A stretch of DNA of 64,000 nt from OLB6 sp964525565 (GCA_964525565.1 CAZGHI010000009.1:6399-70398); one strand, 5' to 3'. Positions 17,193 through 27,516 are shown, counted from the first letter of the stretch. A program made the numbers and translations. The notes: a model not told the origin generated them from the letters alone.

Positions 17193-18115
17193 GGCACAAC
17201 AACCTTGCAGTTGCGATTTCGTTACCGGATGTGTTCTTAGATGTGGTAGAGAGTGCAATTCGTTCCGGCATCGGTACACACCCTTGCGATTGCTATGATG
17301 TATGCAGAATTGCGAATCTCGTTGGTGCGAGGCCGCTACAGAGGCACGACTGACGTCTGTGCCGATGCGGTGCGCCATCATCTGACGAATGTTGTCCATT
17401 CATTGAGCACTCGATTCTACCAGAACAGTCTGGACTGTCTAGCACCACAACTTGTCATAGATTGTGCTTCCTAAGATGTACCTTCTCTGCTCAACGTTGC
17501 AAACATCAATCTGGTGCAAACCATAGGAGGTATCTGCTTCTACTACTTGTTCTCATACATTTTGAGGTTCCCCCAATTCCGTTGTCAGTGAGTTGGACCA
17601 TTTGATTGGGTGTGTAGTTGGCCTTCCAATTCAACAGGCGCGGTGTCGCTGATTCTGAAATGTGAATGTTGATAGTTGTAGAAGAGATGCATCTATCTGT
17701 AGAATACTGAACGTGCTTGACGATGATCGTCAAATGGTTTGTGATAATGAAGCTCGGCCTATGCTTGCGAATTCCACATTCCTCATCCAACGTGTGCCGA
17801 TACGAGTGCGTTTGCATGGAGTGCGAGACAGTGATCCCGAGAATTCGCCGTGAGCACAGATGAATGATGGCCACGGTACTAGCCTTGCCGCTGCAACACA
17901 GTAGCTCTGTACAATCACTCAGCCACATACGATTGATCTACGAAACATCAAACTCGCGCTGCCACAGATTGAGTGCCGATGCCAACAACGATGATGAATT
18001 TCTCGTGGGACTATATCCTCGACCTGTCTGATCACCAATTCCGCCACGGAGCATCACGTCGTCACTGTACTGATCGCGATCTTTAACCCACAACGTTACA
18101 TCATGTATCAAAACA
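17193..18115. other. Long region without a recognisable gene; possible gene debris
   Basis: About 900 bp. Short ORFs occur on both strands (for example minus 17506-17928) but none has a ribosome binding site or a recognisable motif. On the minus strand at 17938-18116 a frame ending SSLLASALNLWQREFDVS looks protein-like and continues past the stop of the 18116-18598 gene in another frame. It may be the decayed or frameshifted tail of that gene. Confidence 0.4.
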
Positions 18116-18598
18116 TTACTTCTCTCTTCCCTCAAATGATAGAACCCAATTGTAAACCTCTTCGACTGTTGTGTTCTTCGTGCAAGTGAATTGTTGTCCT
18201 CGATACAACACAATGAGTATGTCTTGTGGATTACGGGCTTTAAAGGTGCCGAACTCATGATGTACATTACCAATGACGCGCGTCAGAGGCAGGCTCCTCT
18301 GTAGCGTGACTGCTTCTGCGTGCCGCTTCACAGCAACAATAAGAAGTGGTGTTCGAGAGAGTGGAAAATGATGCTTTAGCGTATCCGATATCTTTCGATA
18401 CATTAAATAACCACTGTAACTACACGCAGAGCAGTCATTGATTCTGTATTCAAGAGCGCAGTAGATGCTATCTGAAGAAAGATTGGTACGTTGATACAAC
18501 GCTTTCACATTAAGTTGTGCCTGCATTCCTTCTGCAAAGAAGAGTAGAACAACACTATATGCAGACCACTTTTTAATGGAGTCTATGTACGATCTCAC
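18116..18598 (-). CDS. Secreted protein of unknown function
   Basis: A 160-residue exported protein: signal core YSVVLLFFAEG with cleavage near MQAQ (about residue 28). It has a CSACSY Cys pair and otherwise mixed beta/alpha composition; no known domain. The start is a GTG at 18598 with GAGG and GGA sequences just upstream, 12 bp after the preceding gene's stop. It appears to be the third gene of an operon headed by the (TG)n element at 20.3 kb. The C-terminus may be shortened by a frameshift near 18120. Confidence 0.6.
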   Translation of the reverse strand: MRSYIDSIKKWSAYSVVLLFFAEGMQAQLNVKALYQRTNLSSDSIYCALEYRINDCSACSYSGYLMYRKISDTLKHHFPLSRTPLLIVAVKRHAEAVTLQRSLPLTRVIGNVHHEFGTFKARNPQDILIVLYRGQQFTCTKNTTVEEVYNWVLSFEGREK

Positions 18599-18609
18599 AA
18601 TGTCCTACC

Positions 18610-19893
18610 TCAGTGAACGATATACTCAACAATAGACCACGAGTCGTGATGAAACATCATTCGACGTAGTGTACTTGGAGAGATCGAGGATTCGCTTAAC
18701 GCATTGCTGTTTGTTTCTTGCACAGCAGGACCATATTCAATTGAGTCTATCCACTCTCCATTTGCGGTCAGTGTCACACTCGACCCGCTGTGCCCGTTGA
18801 TAGAAAATCGTGCTAGACGTGATTTTCTGGAGTCTTGGGTTGGTTCGTATTGAATTACTACCTCAATTTCATTTGCAGAAACTTTTTCCGGATAGAGAAA
18901 CGTTAGTGATTTGTCAGCAGTATTCACGTCCTCCGGAATCCACGTTTCACAGAACAGCATGCGTGAGCTACGCGCTTTCATGTTAAACAAATAAATGTCA
19001 CCCGTTTTGTTGTCAATGCTAACAAGTGTTGAATCATCTAACTGAACAAGGTCGTTCTGTAGTCTGAAGAATACACCAATTGATGTTTGCTTGGCCGGCA
19101 ATGTGATCGCTTTCTCGTATTGATTTCCTCTGAATGAATACTCGGCCAAATAGATTAGACTGTCGTAGATCTTTGCATTATGAGGTCCAAAGTCGTACGT
19201 TACAACCCAGAATGATGTATCTGAAACGATCATGGATGTTTCTTGTGGGTACCGCGACAGTAGTCGCGTTGGTAGCACCTGAAGATTATTGTACTCACTT
19301 AATTCTTTTGTATGGAGATCAACAATCTGAACGCCAACTGCCGTTACCCAGCAAACTCCCTCTACTGGTGCATAGATAGATGGAAGTCTTACGGACACCA
19401 GGGCTGCAATACCTGATCCCTTGTATCGGCGAATCGTGTGCACCTTCGGCGCCTGATACAGCGCAATCATTTCATCGGCGCCAGCGCCTTGAAGACGCTT
19501 GTATTCACTGAACGATAGAAAATGAAATGGCGGATAGAACGGAGTAATCGAGTCAGCCGTGTATGCTCTGTTCGCGAGTTGGTCGGTTGTAGATATGGTT
19601 CGTGTTACGACTCCAGTTTTTGAATCAATCCAGTACAGTGTACCTGTCATATCCGCTATAACGATATCGGAAGCGCCGGTAACAATGGCGCCAACCGGAC
19701 GAATGATGGCCATCGTCGTGTCGTGAATTCGAATGTGGTCTCTGTGTACGATCTTCTGAACACTCTTCAAGGTGTCGGACAGTTGTGAACAAGCACTGCT
19801 TGCGAAGCAAATGGTAAACAAACCGAGTAACCTTGAGTTCATCACATTCTGTATGAAAGAACGCCAGAAGGGCTGTAGGTAAACGTGAATCAT
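18610..19893 (-). CDS. Exported beta-propeller-like protein of unknown function
   Basis: A 427-residue protein. Internal segments such as ADMTGTLYWIDSKTGVV and SIDNKTGDIYLFN recall the blades of PQQ or WD-type propellers. The start is ambiguous. ATG at 19893 overlaps the upstream stop (ATGA) and could be coupled; ATG at 19842 gives a cleaner lipoprotein signal (LLGLFTICFASSAC). I report the longer form. No catalytic motif and no clear T9SS tail is seen. It is the middle gene of a three-gene secretome operon. Confidence 0.65.
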   Translation of the reverse strand: MIHVYLQPFWRSFIQNVMNSRLLGLFTICFASSACSQLSDTLKSVQKIVHRDHIRIHDTTMAIIRPVGAIVTGASDIVIADMTGTLYWIDSKTGVVTRTISTTDQLANRAYTADSITPFYPPFHFLSFSEYKRLQGAGADEMIALYQAPKVHTIRRYKGSGIAALVSVRLPSIYAPVEGVCWVTAVGVQIVDLHTKELSEYNNLQVLPTRLLSRYPQETSMIVSDTSFWVVTYDFGPHNAKIYDSLIYLAEYSFRGNQYEKAITLPAKQTSIGVFFRLQNDLVQLDDSTLVSIDNKTGDIYLFNMKARSSRMLFCETWIPEDVNTADKSLTFLYPEKVSANEIEVVIQYEPTQDSRKSRLARFSINGHSGSSVTLTANGEWIDSIEYGPAVQETNSNALSESSISPSTLRRMMFHHDSWSIVEYIVH

Positions 19894-20261
19894 GGGTAGA
19901 GGTGGAATTGCACGGGTGTGAAAGAGCCATATCCCCCGCCTTCATGAACGTTAACGTCTATCCATGAACCATCTTGATGACGAGTATAACATATCTCCGA
20001 CGATGGGTAACAACTAAATGCAATCGTTGTTTGTGTTTCTTCAATAGTATATGTATGCCCAAACATCGTATTCGGTTGCCCCTCAAATGAGTGCGCCCAT
20101 ATTTTTCCGGGCAAAAACGGATGAATGCGCCGGACGGCAAAAACCTGCCCATATTGATTGTTAATGCTTTTTCGCGGCATGATCTCGCCAGGATTGTGGC
20201 TGTGTGAACATCCGACCGTTATAAGCCAGCAGAAGAATATGGTAATATACAGCCTTTCCAT
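19890..20261 (-). CDS. Lipoprotein of unknown function
   Basis: A 123-residue predicted lipoprotein: signal core LYITIFFCWLITV and lipobox-like VGC near residue 17, followed by a His/Ser-rich stretch. The mature part is short and beta-like and contains a Cys pair (SCYPSSEICY). I chose the ATG at 20261 because it starts the hydrophobic signal; an upstream ATG at 20303 would add a charged segment. It is the first gene after the (TG)n element at 20307-20364, only about 45 bp from it. Confidence 0.65.
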   Translation of the reverse strand: MERLYITIFFCWLITVGCSHSHNPGEIMPRKSINNQYGQVFAVRRIHPFLPGKIWAHSFEGQPNTMFGHTYTIEETQTTIAFSCYPSSEICYTRHQDGSWIDVNVHEGGGYGSFTPVQFHLYP

Positions 20262-20854
20262 GTTTTCAACTTTCGTAAGTCTGATCGAAACAATGTGATC
20301 CATTTCAATCTACACACACACACACAAGAGCAAGTTTTCCACATTGGTGGAGAATTTTCCACATTAAAATTCTGATGACGGGCTACTGCTATGACCCGGT
20401 ATGGAGCTACGGGCTTAAAAGAATGGCGTGTATAACAGAACTAACTGATGTTGTGATGTTCTCATTCACGGTGCTCAACGCATTCTTTCGCATACGCGTA
20501 TGCACGTGCTTGAACTAACAGAACTTTGGGATGCACACTATGTCCGCACTTCCATCTTTACGCCGCTGCTCCATGACTCGACTTTGTTTGAACCAATCCT
20601 CTTAGAAGGAAACTGTTGCAGGATGTTAAGCCACATAGGAAATGTCATAGGCGGGGTTTTTCGATTAACTGTTTTAAACCACAACAACAACGCGCCAGGG
20701 GTATGCTGAATCGCTTCGTGTTTGATCTACCATCGTTCTTCGGATTGATAAAACAATCTGAGTTGGCAGTTGGGTAAATAGATGGTACAAACAACGAACC
20801 TACTTGTACTGATGGATCGAATACCGCAATATGTGCCGTTACTTCCTGCTTTCT
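20262..20854. other. Intergenic region with (TG)n element and no clear gene
   Basis: About 590 bp. The first 100 bp hold the element of copy C. The rest (20400-20854) shows only short ORFs, such as plus 20500-20709, without ribosome binding sites or motifs. Confidence 0.5.
20307..20364 (-). promoter_or_regulatory. (TG)n promoter-like element, copy C
   Basis: On the minus strand: two TGTGGAAAA boxes 20 bp apart (complements of 20355-20363 and 20335-20343), then TTG, 12 bases of TG repeat and TAGATT (complement of 20307-20312), 45 bp before the start at 20261. The double-box layout is shared with copy D and, with TGTGGATAA, copy E. Confidence 0.6.
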
Positions 20855-21499
20855 CTATATGCGAGCAACGTTGAACACTGGACTTGTATTCTTCCACAAT
20901 GATGCTACATCAAACGACAGGTAAATTAGATCATTAACACGAAAACCAACGTTCATTACTTCACGCGATACTGAGTTGATAGCATCATACCCATATGCTA
21001 CAACAAGCATGAAGTCAGCCGGAATCTGTCGCCTCCATTGCTCCGTTCCGAGCGGTACTTGCAACTTCAATCCCGTCAGAAGAGGTAAGATATTGTTCTG
21101 TGTTACACTAACAGTATCATAGTTTAAGGCAGCACTGTACGTGAGCATTCCAAAATCTGCAATATTCAAGAATGTATGGTCGAACAGCAATTTTGCTGTT
21201 ATTGATCCAATGATGAGTGAATCCCGAATTCGCAGAAGCCCACCAAGCAGTGTAAATGATAGTTGTGATGTACGTGCGATCGTTTTACGTACAGCAAGTC
21301 CAGATTCAAAAACAACCGCTTCGCGATTCTCAACGATGCCAACAGCAAGATTCATTTCAGCAAACAGCAAGACATCTCGAATTGATGATGTGTGAACAGA
21401 GTCTGTGGGTACATCCTCGGGACACCATGCATATACGAACCGAGTTGAAGAAACAAATACGAACGCATAAAGGAGTATCACAACCAAGGTGAAGCTCAC
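20855..21499 (-). CDS. Exported, possibly outer-membrane protein of unknown function
   Basis: A 214-residue protein with a signal peptide ending near VYAWC (about residue 25). The mature chain is built of alternating strands (SLTFTLLGGLLRIRDSL-like pattern, LKLQVPLG, MLVVAYGYD, DLIYLSFDV), suggesting a small barrel or beta sandwich. The start is a GTG at 21499 with no strong ribosome binding site. It lies downstream of other minus-strand secretome genes; whether it belongs to their operon is unclear. Family not recognised. Confidence 0.6.
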   Translation of the reverse strand: MSFTLVVILLYAFVFVSSTRFVYAWCPEDVPTDSVHTSSIRDVLLFAEMNLAVGIVENREAVVFESGLAVRKTIARTSQLSFTLLGGLLRIRDSLIIGSITAKLLFDHTFLNIADFGMLTYSAALNYDTVSVTQNNILPLLTGLKLQVPLGTEQWRRQIPADFMLVVAYGYDAINSVSREVMNVGFRVNDLIYLSFDVASLWKNTSPVFNVARI

Positions 21500-21568
21500 A
21501 CATCGAGAATGTGCCTTAACTCGTGCCTTTGTCTTGAGTTGATAGAAAGTGGAGGCAGATACGATGAG

Positions 21569-22165
21569 CTATTGTTTAACAAGACCTGCCACAATCAGTG
21601 CTGCTCCGATCCAGACAGGTCCCCCCGCCACAATCGAAGCTATCCCTGCAATGATGAATATAAAACCAATTTCTTTCTGGTCACTTGAGGACCATGTAGC
21701 CTGAACGCTGACTTCAGTTTTCACATGCTTGGTATTGTTCTGTTTTCTTGTTCGAACAATACGTAAAAGAAACTGAAGCCATGGATCGTTTTCCACCTGT
21801 CGGGGAACTGGATGTGCAGCCAACAATTCAACAACCCATTGAACAAAGTACTCAATCTCTCGTGCCCATTCGAGCTATCCTTTTGCTGTTGATTGCAATC
21901 GCAACAATCTTGAGATTGCATCGTTCACAATACCTTGATTCTGATCTAGGCTATGATCCGGGCTAAAGGCATGTGGCGATATAATCTGATTCTGAATGCC
22001 CGGTGACTCTAGTCCAAACACCTTGATTGTTTCCATTTTGTATCGTCTTCGGTCCACAGGATCTGAACATATGCGATTCAACACATAATCCAGCGGCGTG
22101 ATACAGTCATTCACGTACCTTGGTGTTATCTCACCGGAAGCGGAAAAAAACGACCTTGCTCTCAT
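21569..22165 (-). pseudogene. Unknown gene split by one in-frame TAG
   Basis: Two reading segments lie in the same frame: codons from 22165 down to a TAG (complement of 21875-21877), and an open continuation from there to 21569. Joined, they give about 198 codons: a polar N-terminal part (RSFFSASGEITPRYVND), then EWAREIEYFVQWVVELLAAH, and a hydrophobic C-terminal tail with two likely membrane helices. The second half has no start with a ribosome binding site near its beginning. I infer a single gene broken by a nonsense mutation, or a sequencing error. Function unknown. Confidence 0.5.
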
Positions 22166-22544
22166 GAGTTTCTCTTCTTAACAATGATCAATAGTTGTCA
22201 CGCCAGCATCGTTTTACCCCCCCTACACTCCTACCACATCCAACTCAAACATGCCCCAGCCTGGAGGGCCTGGCGACGTGTTATCGTCTATGGTTCTGAT
22301 GCCAAGCGTTAATCGTCCGAGTTTACTCAACATTCACGATCGGCAAACTACTACGCACAGAATCCCATTGAGTTCTGTCTGCCACATACATCGAATCCTA
22401 CTTCCGGCGATGATCCAAATCCGCTTAGGTACTACAACGCCGCTTTAATGACTCTTGAGCATTCGGTATCTGCTCCCTGGAAGCATTGTGCAATGCACAT
22501 GCCTATAGATTCTTTGTCTTTCAAATACTCAAACAATTGTCGGA
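22166..22544. other. Intergenic region, perhaps with gene debris
   Basis: About 380 bp. On the minus strand around 22230-22340 a frame reading GIRTIDDNTSPGPPGWGMF looks protein-like but lacks a start and runs into stops. It may be the remains of a decayed gene. No promoter or terminator was recognised. Confidence 0.35.
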
Positions 22545-24800
22545 TCAATTCACTAGTAACTTTATGCTATGCGTAAAACCTGCAAACGATGCAGTTAGCA
22601 AGTACACACCTGTATTGATTCCAGATACGTCAACTTCAATACTGGATCTCCCCTGCATGCCGGATGTGCTCATGGTTGTCGTTGTCACTACTCGACCTTG
22701 CAAATCGAGGATTCGAATCGTTATACTATCATGAACTGCATGTTGAAGAATATTTATATCTACTGAGAGCCTATCTCTGCACGGATTGGGATAAACAGAG
22801 AATATCCAGATCATTGGTGGTGGTTCGTCAATAACGGCAGAAGTCTTTTGGTTTAGTTCACATAGAAACATTTCCGATGACCTGTAAGCGAGCAAGAACG
22901 TTGAGTCTGACAACTGATTGACTAAACAGTTCGCGAGCCACACGAGTTCTCCATGTGTTCCATCCCAGCTTCTCTGTGCTGAGTCAACTAACACTCTCAG
23001 TGTAGGACTTTGGTACACCTTTATAGCCGGTTTTGTTGAAGATGCACGAACAACGACCGTGCTGTTTATATCACCGCTCGCAAAGAATGTCATGCTTGCT
23101 GAAGCAGTGTCAAGGTTATACGCCGATTGTTGTACAAGACCGTTCAAACTCATCGTTTCAATAAATCCACCTTTAGAATCGCCAACCATTATTATCTCAC
23201 CTGCAGTTTTTGAAAATACCGGGTAGGTTTCGCTTCCCTGATACCGCTCAATGAGCGTCCATTCTTTTGCTGTCGAATTGTAAAAGCTGAAGACATTTGA
23301 CGGGTGAGTAAGTATTACATCGCCTCCTCTGCTGATAGCCGCTTTGCTAGCAATATTGTGGCCGGTTGTAACAATCGAACTGCTGTCAATGATGGCAAGG
23401 TTCGTATCGAGAACGTACACTCGGCCTGCACCATTCACGACAACGAGACTACCATTGTCTATCAGGCGCATACCAACAATTCCTCGCTGACCTACTCGTT
23501 GAGTTGCAATCACTTTACCCTTCGATATATCTACCGATGCTATCGAATTAAGGTGGACAATAAAGGCTGTTTGCTCGGTTTTATGCAAAGAAATCAAATC
23601 GGAAAGATTCGATACTGGCCATGAACTAGGCATCTCAATGTGCTGTACAGCTAACCACGTGAGTTCGCTTATGTCGAATACTGCAACGGAATACCTTGTG
23701 GTTGGAACAGGTTTCGATGCCTCTGTATCCTTGTGTAAAAACACCACCTTCCTCGTTCCGGCAGATGAAGCTCGCCATATAGCGCGATCATCCCAGCCGA
23801 CATTTCTCACTAGAGCGGTGAAGGTTGATGACGATAATGAATAAAGATTACCAGTCTTTGTACCAACGATAATAGTTGTATCGTAGTCAAACACTGAGGA
23901 AGGAAGTCCGTAAAGAAGCCACCTGGCCATCGGCACTTCTGTCCAAGTAGCATTCCTAAACGAGTACAACACCGATACTGTCTTGCCATAGGTATCGTCA
24001 CTATTTAAACTCTGGTGAGAAGCCACGATAGTGTTCTGAGAAATAACAATGCTATTAACATACCTACCGCTTTCGTTTGGCTTTCCCATCAGTTCATCAA
24101 TCGTTAGCCAGTTTGAGTATGTTTCATCTGCAACACTCAACCAACGACAAGCACCACCCTTTGAGAGAAGCAATAAGGAGTCGGTTGTTATGGCAACAAC
24201 AGAATTTCTGTATCGTTGAAAATCATCGAGTTGAATAGATACATCTGCCGACCAATCATCACTCTGTCCAGTTTTCACCCATCTTGTTAGTTCACCCTGT
24301 ATTGAAACCGTGAATAAGGTGTCAGACCATCGCGTGTAGATGTCCACAACCTGATCTGTTACTCCAATAAGATTAAGATTCTGATCACTAAGGTTTGTTA
24401 TGCGACCATCGTTATACAGTAGTAAGACTTCGCCGTCAAGAGTACATGCAACATCCGCAACAAACGATGCGACCCGATTGAACTGCAAGTCAAAACGCTC
24501 ACATGACATTAGTGTACCATCGTAGTAGAGAACAAGATGGCCATCTGTTGCACGCGTAACTGAACGCACCGACGACTCGTGATACGGATACTGCACTTCC
24601 GTGACAGCGTTGTTTTCTACTTTTCCAACCCTTCCTATTAGATCTACGAACGCAACGGTACCTCCAGGTAGTGTGTCAATAGCAACTACCTCTGCCATCC
24701 CAATCGGATACACAGGGAGTCTGCTCCATTGACCACACACCAGTGTTGCACCGTTCAATGTAATGGATAGCAAAATGAGGCCTACATAAAGATTGCTCAT
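22545..24800 (-). CDS. Large secreted propeller-like protein with T9SS type A sorting domain
   Basis: A 751-residue exported protein. The signal peptide ends near LVCGQ (about residue 23). The body consists of many repeated short strands with hydrophobic and Asp/Ser turns, as in beta-propellers (for example VVAIDTLPGGTVAFVDLIG and YSVAVFDISELTW). The last 80 residues are a standard T9SS type A module: YPNPCRDRLSVDI, then IRILDLQGRVV and GVYLLTASF to KLLVN. It should cross the outer membrane by T9SS and be attached or released. ATG at 24800 precedes the signal; ribosome binding is weak. It follows the 24874-25500 gene by 73 bp, probably in one operon. Confidence 0.8.
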   Translation of the reverse strand: MSNLYVGLILLSITLNGATLVCGQWSRLPVYPIGMAEVVAIDTLPGGTVAFVDLIGRVGKVENNAVTEVQYPYHESSVRSVTRATDGHLVLYYDGTLMSCERFDLQFNRVASFVADVACTLDGEVLLLYNDGRITNLSDQNLNLIGVTDQVVDIYTRWSDTLFTVSIQGELTRWVKTGQSDDWSADVSIQLDDFQRYRNSVVAITTDSLLLLSKGGACRWLSVADETYSNWLTIDELMGKPNESGRYVNSIVISQNTIVASHQSLNSDDTYGKTVSVLYSFRNATWTEVPMARWLLYGLPSSVFDYDTTIIVGTKTGNLYSLSSSTFTALVRNVGWDDRAIWRASSAGTRKVVFLHKDTEASKPVPTTRYSVAVFDISELTWLAVQHIEMPSSWPVSNLSDLISLHKTEQTAFIVHLNSIASVDISKGKVIATQRVGQRGIVGMRLIDNGSLVVVNGAGRVYVLDTNLAIIDSSSIVTTGHNIASKAAISRGGDVILTHPSNVFSFYNSTAKEWTLIERYQGSETYPVFSKTAGEIIMVGDSKGGFIETMSLNGLVQQSAYNLDTASASMTFFASGDINSTVVVRASSTKPAIKVYQSPTLRVLVDSAQRSWDGTHGELVWLANCLVNQLSDSTFLLAYRSSEMFLCELNQKTSAVIDEPPPMIWIFSVYPNPCRDRLSVDINILQHAVHDSITIRILDLQGRVVTTTTMSTSGMQGRSSIEVDVSGINTGVYLLTASFAGFTHSIKLLVN

Positions 24801-24873
24801 TGTAGTGCTCACGAGTGTGCGCCTAAAGCAAATTGGTTTGTAAAGCAATCTACATCACCGCCCCAATTCTTAA

Positions 24874-25500
24874 CTATGGGCACCACTCATAACATGGATT
24901 GCTTGATCCTCCTTCCCATTGTGGGCAACCATAGGTAGGAAACGATTGAACCTTTGTGGCTTGAATTTGAGGAACCATCACGTCGAGACAACCAACTGGA
25001 GATTCCGTCCAGCAAACGTTATATGTTGCAAAACATTGCCCGGTCCCGGCACATGGTGTATAATAAGAATTGCCACCAATCAGAAACCGAGAATAACAGC
25101 CAGCAGTAAAAACTCTCCAGTTCGTTGCATAGCTCGGGCATGGTGGAATATTCTGATAATGTGGATCGTTCTGCTCATATCTGTGGTTCATCACTCTTTG
25201 AATGGCTGCTTCGCCAACTTGCGCTACCGTGAGATTACCTGCACATGCAGGATCAACCGTAATACAGGTAATTGATATGTCGTTAAAGACACCTCCTGCC
25301 CTTCTGTAGCAATACTGAACAGTTACGGTGCATGGATATCCGCCAACACAAAGTTGAAGCTGTGTTTGCTCAGGTCCGATCCATTGGTCTGAGTGAAAGT
25401 CAGGCGTTGGCGGACATGTTGGTGGACATTGTGCACGTACTGCGAAACTGCCTAGAGTCAGCCAAAGCATCGCCGCTAACAAGATGCGTATTTGTTGCAT
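24874..25500 (-). CDS. Secreted cysteine- and proline-rich protein
   Basis: A 208-residue exported protein: signal core ILLAAMLWLTLGSFAV, cleavage near VRAQC. The mature part begins with CPPTCPPTP and contains about 19 cysteines, so it is probably heavily disulfide-bonded. A segment with VAQVGEAAIQRVMNHRYEQ is the only helical part. No known domain. The ATG at 25500 lies about 42 bp from the (TG)n element of copy D; an in-frame ATG at 25527 would lengthen the signal. It resembles the small Cys-rich proteins at 3806 and 5967 in style but not in alignable sequence. Confidence 0.72.
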   Translation of the reverse strand: MQQIRILLAAMLWLTLGSFAVRAQCPPTCPPTPDFHSDQWIGPEQTQLQLCVGGYPCTVTVQYCYRRAGGVFNDISITCITVDPACAGNLTVAQVGEAAIQRVMNHRYEQNDPHYQNIPPCPSYATNWRVFTAGCYSRFLIGGNSYYTPCAGTGQCFATYNVCWTESPVGCLDVMVPQIQATKVQSFPTYGCPQWEGGSSNPCYEWCP

Positions 25501-26068
25501 GGTTCCGTGAAATAGATACCGTATCAATCTGCTGGTTTATTTAATCTACACACACACAAGAGCAAGTTTTCCACATTGGTGGAGAAGTTTTCCACAAAGT
25601 TGAGTTAGTGCCGGGTGCCTATTACTTCCCGGCTCCTGCAGTAACGGCACCTACAGCAACCCAATCAACTATCCACATGCCTCAACTCTGCACCCTCCTA
25701 CTCAACCACTTACGCCAAGCTCATTCTTTACCCCTATTCCTAGCACACAACACCAAGTGCGATGGTTCCGCTTCTTCGACGTTGAAACAAAACAAACACG
25801 GAAGGGCTACTACATTGTAGGCGAGGTTTGAACCCGTCAGAGAAAATATGCAGCGTTTTTTTGGGGGAGCGTATGCTGTGGACTCACTTGATAAACAAAC
25901 TGAGTGTTGGATGGTGGTATCGGATTACCACAAGCCGGAGCGTGCACGGACTCGTACAATTATTGTGGAACCAATATCACCGGTCCACATGCTTTGGCGA
26001 AGTACTTTTGCGAAGATCAATTACAGCCGCATTCTTTTCGATTGTTACACACGTCAGAAGTTGCTTAT
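25501..26068. other. Intergenic region upstream of the sulfide cluster
   Basis: About 570 bp between divergent operons. It holds element copy D. A GCCGGG/CCCGGC inverted repeat (25610-25615 and 25628-25633, 12-base loop) lies just beyond. A plus-strand open stretch from about 25604 to 25831 without a start codon ends FFDVETKQTRKGYYIVGEV and may be a gene remnant. No clear promoter for the gene at 26069 was found. Confidence 0.4.
25543..25596 (-). promoter_or_regulatory. (TG)n promoter-like element, copy D
   Basis: Two TGTGGAAAA boxes 21 bp apart (complements of 25588-25596 and 25567-25575), TTG, only 8 bases of TG repeat, then TAGATT (complement of 25543-25548). It is the shortest tract of the six, 42 bp before the start at 25500. 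Confidence 0.6.
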
Positions 26069-27487
26069 ATGTTCTTTAAACAACTCTACGAACCCGGTCT
26101 TGCCCACGCCTCCTACATGATTGGCTGCCAGAAAACCGGTGAATGTTTGGTTATAGATGCGCAACGAGATGTAGATCACTACATCGCAATAGCCAAACAA
26201 GAGCGCCTGCGCATTACACACATTGCCGAAACGCATATTCATGCCGACTTTCTTTGTGGGTCGCGCGAACTGGCCGACCTAACGGGTGGCATGATGTACC
26301 TGAGTAACGAAGGTGGACCGGAATGGCAGTATGAGTTCGACCACGTGGGTTTGAATGATGGCGATGTGTTCAACGTAGGGAACATCAAGGTTCAGGTTAT
26401 GCATACGCCCGGGCATACCCCCGAACACATTTCGTTCCTGGTAACCGATGTTCCCGCAAACCCCGATGTACCAGTGATGATCTTTACCGGTGATTTTGTG
26501 TTTGTTGGTGATGTAGGCCGACCAGACCTTTTAGAAAAAGCAGCCGGCTATACCGGTACGATGGAAGCCGGGGCACGTCAGCTTTGGAAAAGCTTGCAGC
26601 GGTTCCGTGCCCTTCCCGATCACGTGCAAGTCCATCCTGCACACGGCGCCGGTTCTGCTTGCGGAAAGGCTCTCGGCGCAGTGCCCTCCAGCACTGTCGG
26701 ATACGAAAAACTTGTCAACTGGGCATTCCGCCATACAAACGAAAATGCATTTGTAGCAGAACTCCTGAGCGGACAACCCGAGCCCCCTACCTACTTTGCC
26801 ATGATGAAAAAGCTGAACAAGGTACCACGCGCTCTGCTTACGCATGTGCCGGCCATGCGCGAGCTTTCGGTAGGCGAGGTAGAAGATGCTCTGCGTAACA
26901 ATCAGATGGTAATTGATACTCGAAACAAAGTATCGTTTGCTGGTGGACATATCCCACGCAGCATCAATATCCAGAATAACAAAAGTTTTACTACGTGGGC
27001 TGGTTGGATTTTGAACTACAACGAACCTTTTGTGCTTGTTGCCGATGCAAATAGTACCGATGAGCTTATGCGCAAGCTTATGCGCATTGGACTCGACAAT
27101 GTTGTTGGGTTTCTTCCTGATATCGATGAATGGACACGTGCGGGCCATTCTCTCGAAACCATTCGTCAGATCTCGTTAGAAGAATTGCAGCAGCGATATA
27201 ATCACGATGCCGTGACTGTTGTTGATGTACGAGGCGCATCGGAGTATGCAAATGGCCATATTCCTGGTGCCCTTAACGTACACCTTGGTTACCTGCGCGA
27301 CCACGCCGCCGATTTACCTAACGATGGAGTGCTTGTGGTAAGCTGTCAGGGGGGTGATCGCTCGAGCATTGGCACAAGCATTCTGCTGCGCGAAGGTTTT
27401 ACAAACGTTGAGAATTTTCCCGATGGATTCTCCGGTTGGTTGCAGGCAGGTTCTGCGGTTGAAACGGGAACAAATACCTTTGTGTAA
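26069..27487 (+). CDS. MBL-fold persulfide dioxygenase fused to two rhodanese domains
   Basis: A 472-residue cytosolic enzyme. Residues 1-250 are a metallo-beta-lactamase domain of the ETHE1/persulfide dioxygenase type (metal motif THIHADF, then HTPGHTPEH and TGDFVFVGDVGRPDL). Two rhodanese domains follow. The first (about 270-360) lacks an evident catalytic Cys; the second ends with active-site loop SCQGGDRSS. Family members oxidise glutathione persulfide to sulfite or pass sulfane sulfur. ATG at 26069 matches the family N-terminus; the open frame upstream is not similar. It is followed by a rhodanese and a sulfite-exporter-type gene. Confidence 0.9.
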   Translation: MFFKQLYEPGLAHASYMIGCQKTGECLVIDAQRDVDHYIAIAKQERLRITHIAETHIHADFLCGSRELADLTGGMMYLSNEGGPEWQYEFDHVGLNDGDVFNVGNIKVQVMHTPGHTPEHISFLVTDVPANPDVPVMIFTGDFVFVGDVGRPDLLEKAAGYTGTMEAGARQLWKSLQRFRALPDHVQVHPAHGAGSACGKALGAVPSSTVGYEKLVNWAFRHTNENAFVAELLSGQPEPPTYFAMMKKLNKVPRALLTHVPAMRELSVGEVEDALRNNQMVIDTRNKVSFAGGHIPRSINIQNNKSFTTWAGWILNYNEPFVLVADANSTDELMRKLMRIGLDNVVGFLPDIDEWTRAGHSLETIRQISLEELQQRYNHDAVTVVDVRGASEYANGHIPGALNVHLGYLRDHAADLPNDGVLVVSCQGGDRSSIGTSILLREGFTNVENFPDGFSGWLQAGSAVETGTNTFV

Positions 27488-27516
27488 AACATTGTTTTAA
27501 GCAACTGCTCATAACC

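Noticed and set aside
17506..17928. Minus-strand ORF of 140 residues as a gene or transposase remnant
   Set aside because: No DDE or helix-turn-helix motif, no ribosome binding site, and no similarity I could recognise; left as unassigned sequence.
26531..27148. 205-residue minus-strand ORF
   Set aside because: Antisense shadow of the MBL-rhodanese gene, whose motifs are intact.
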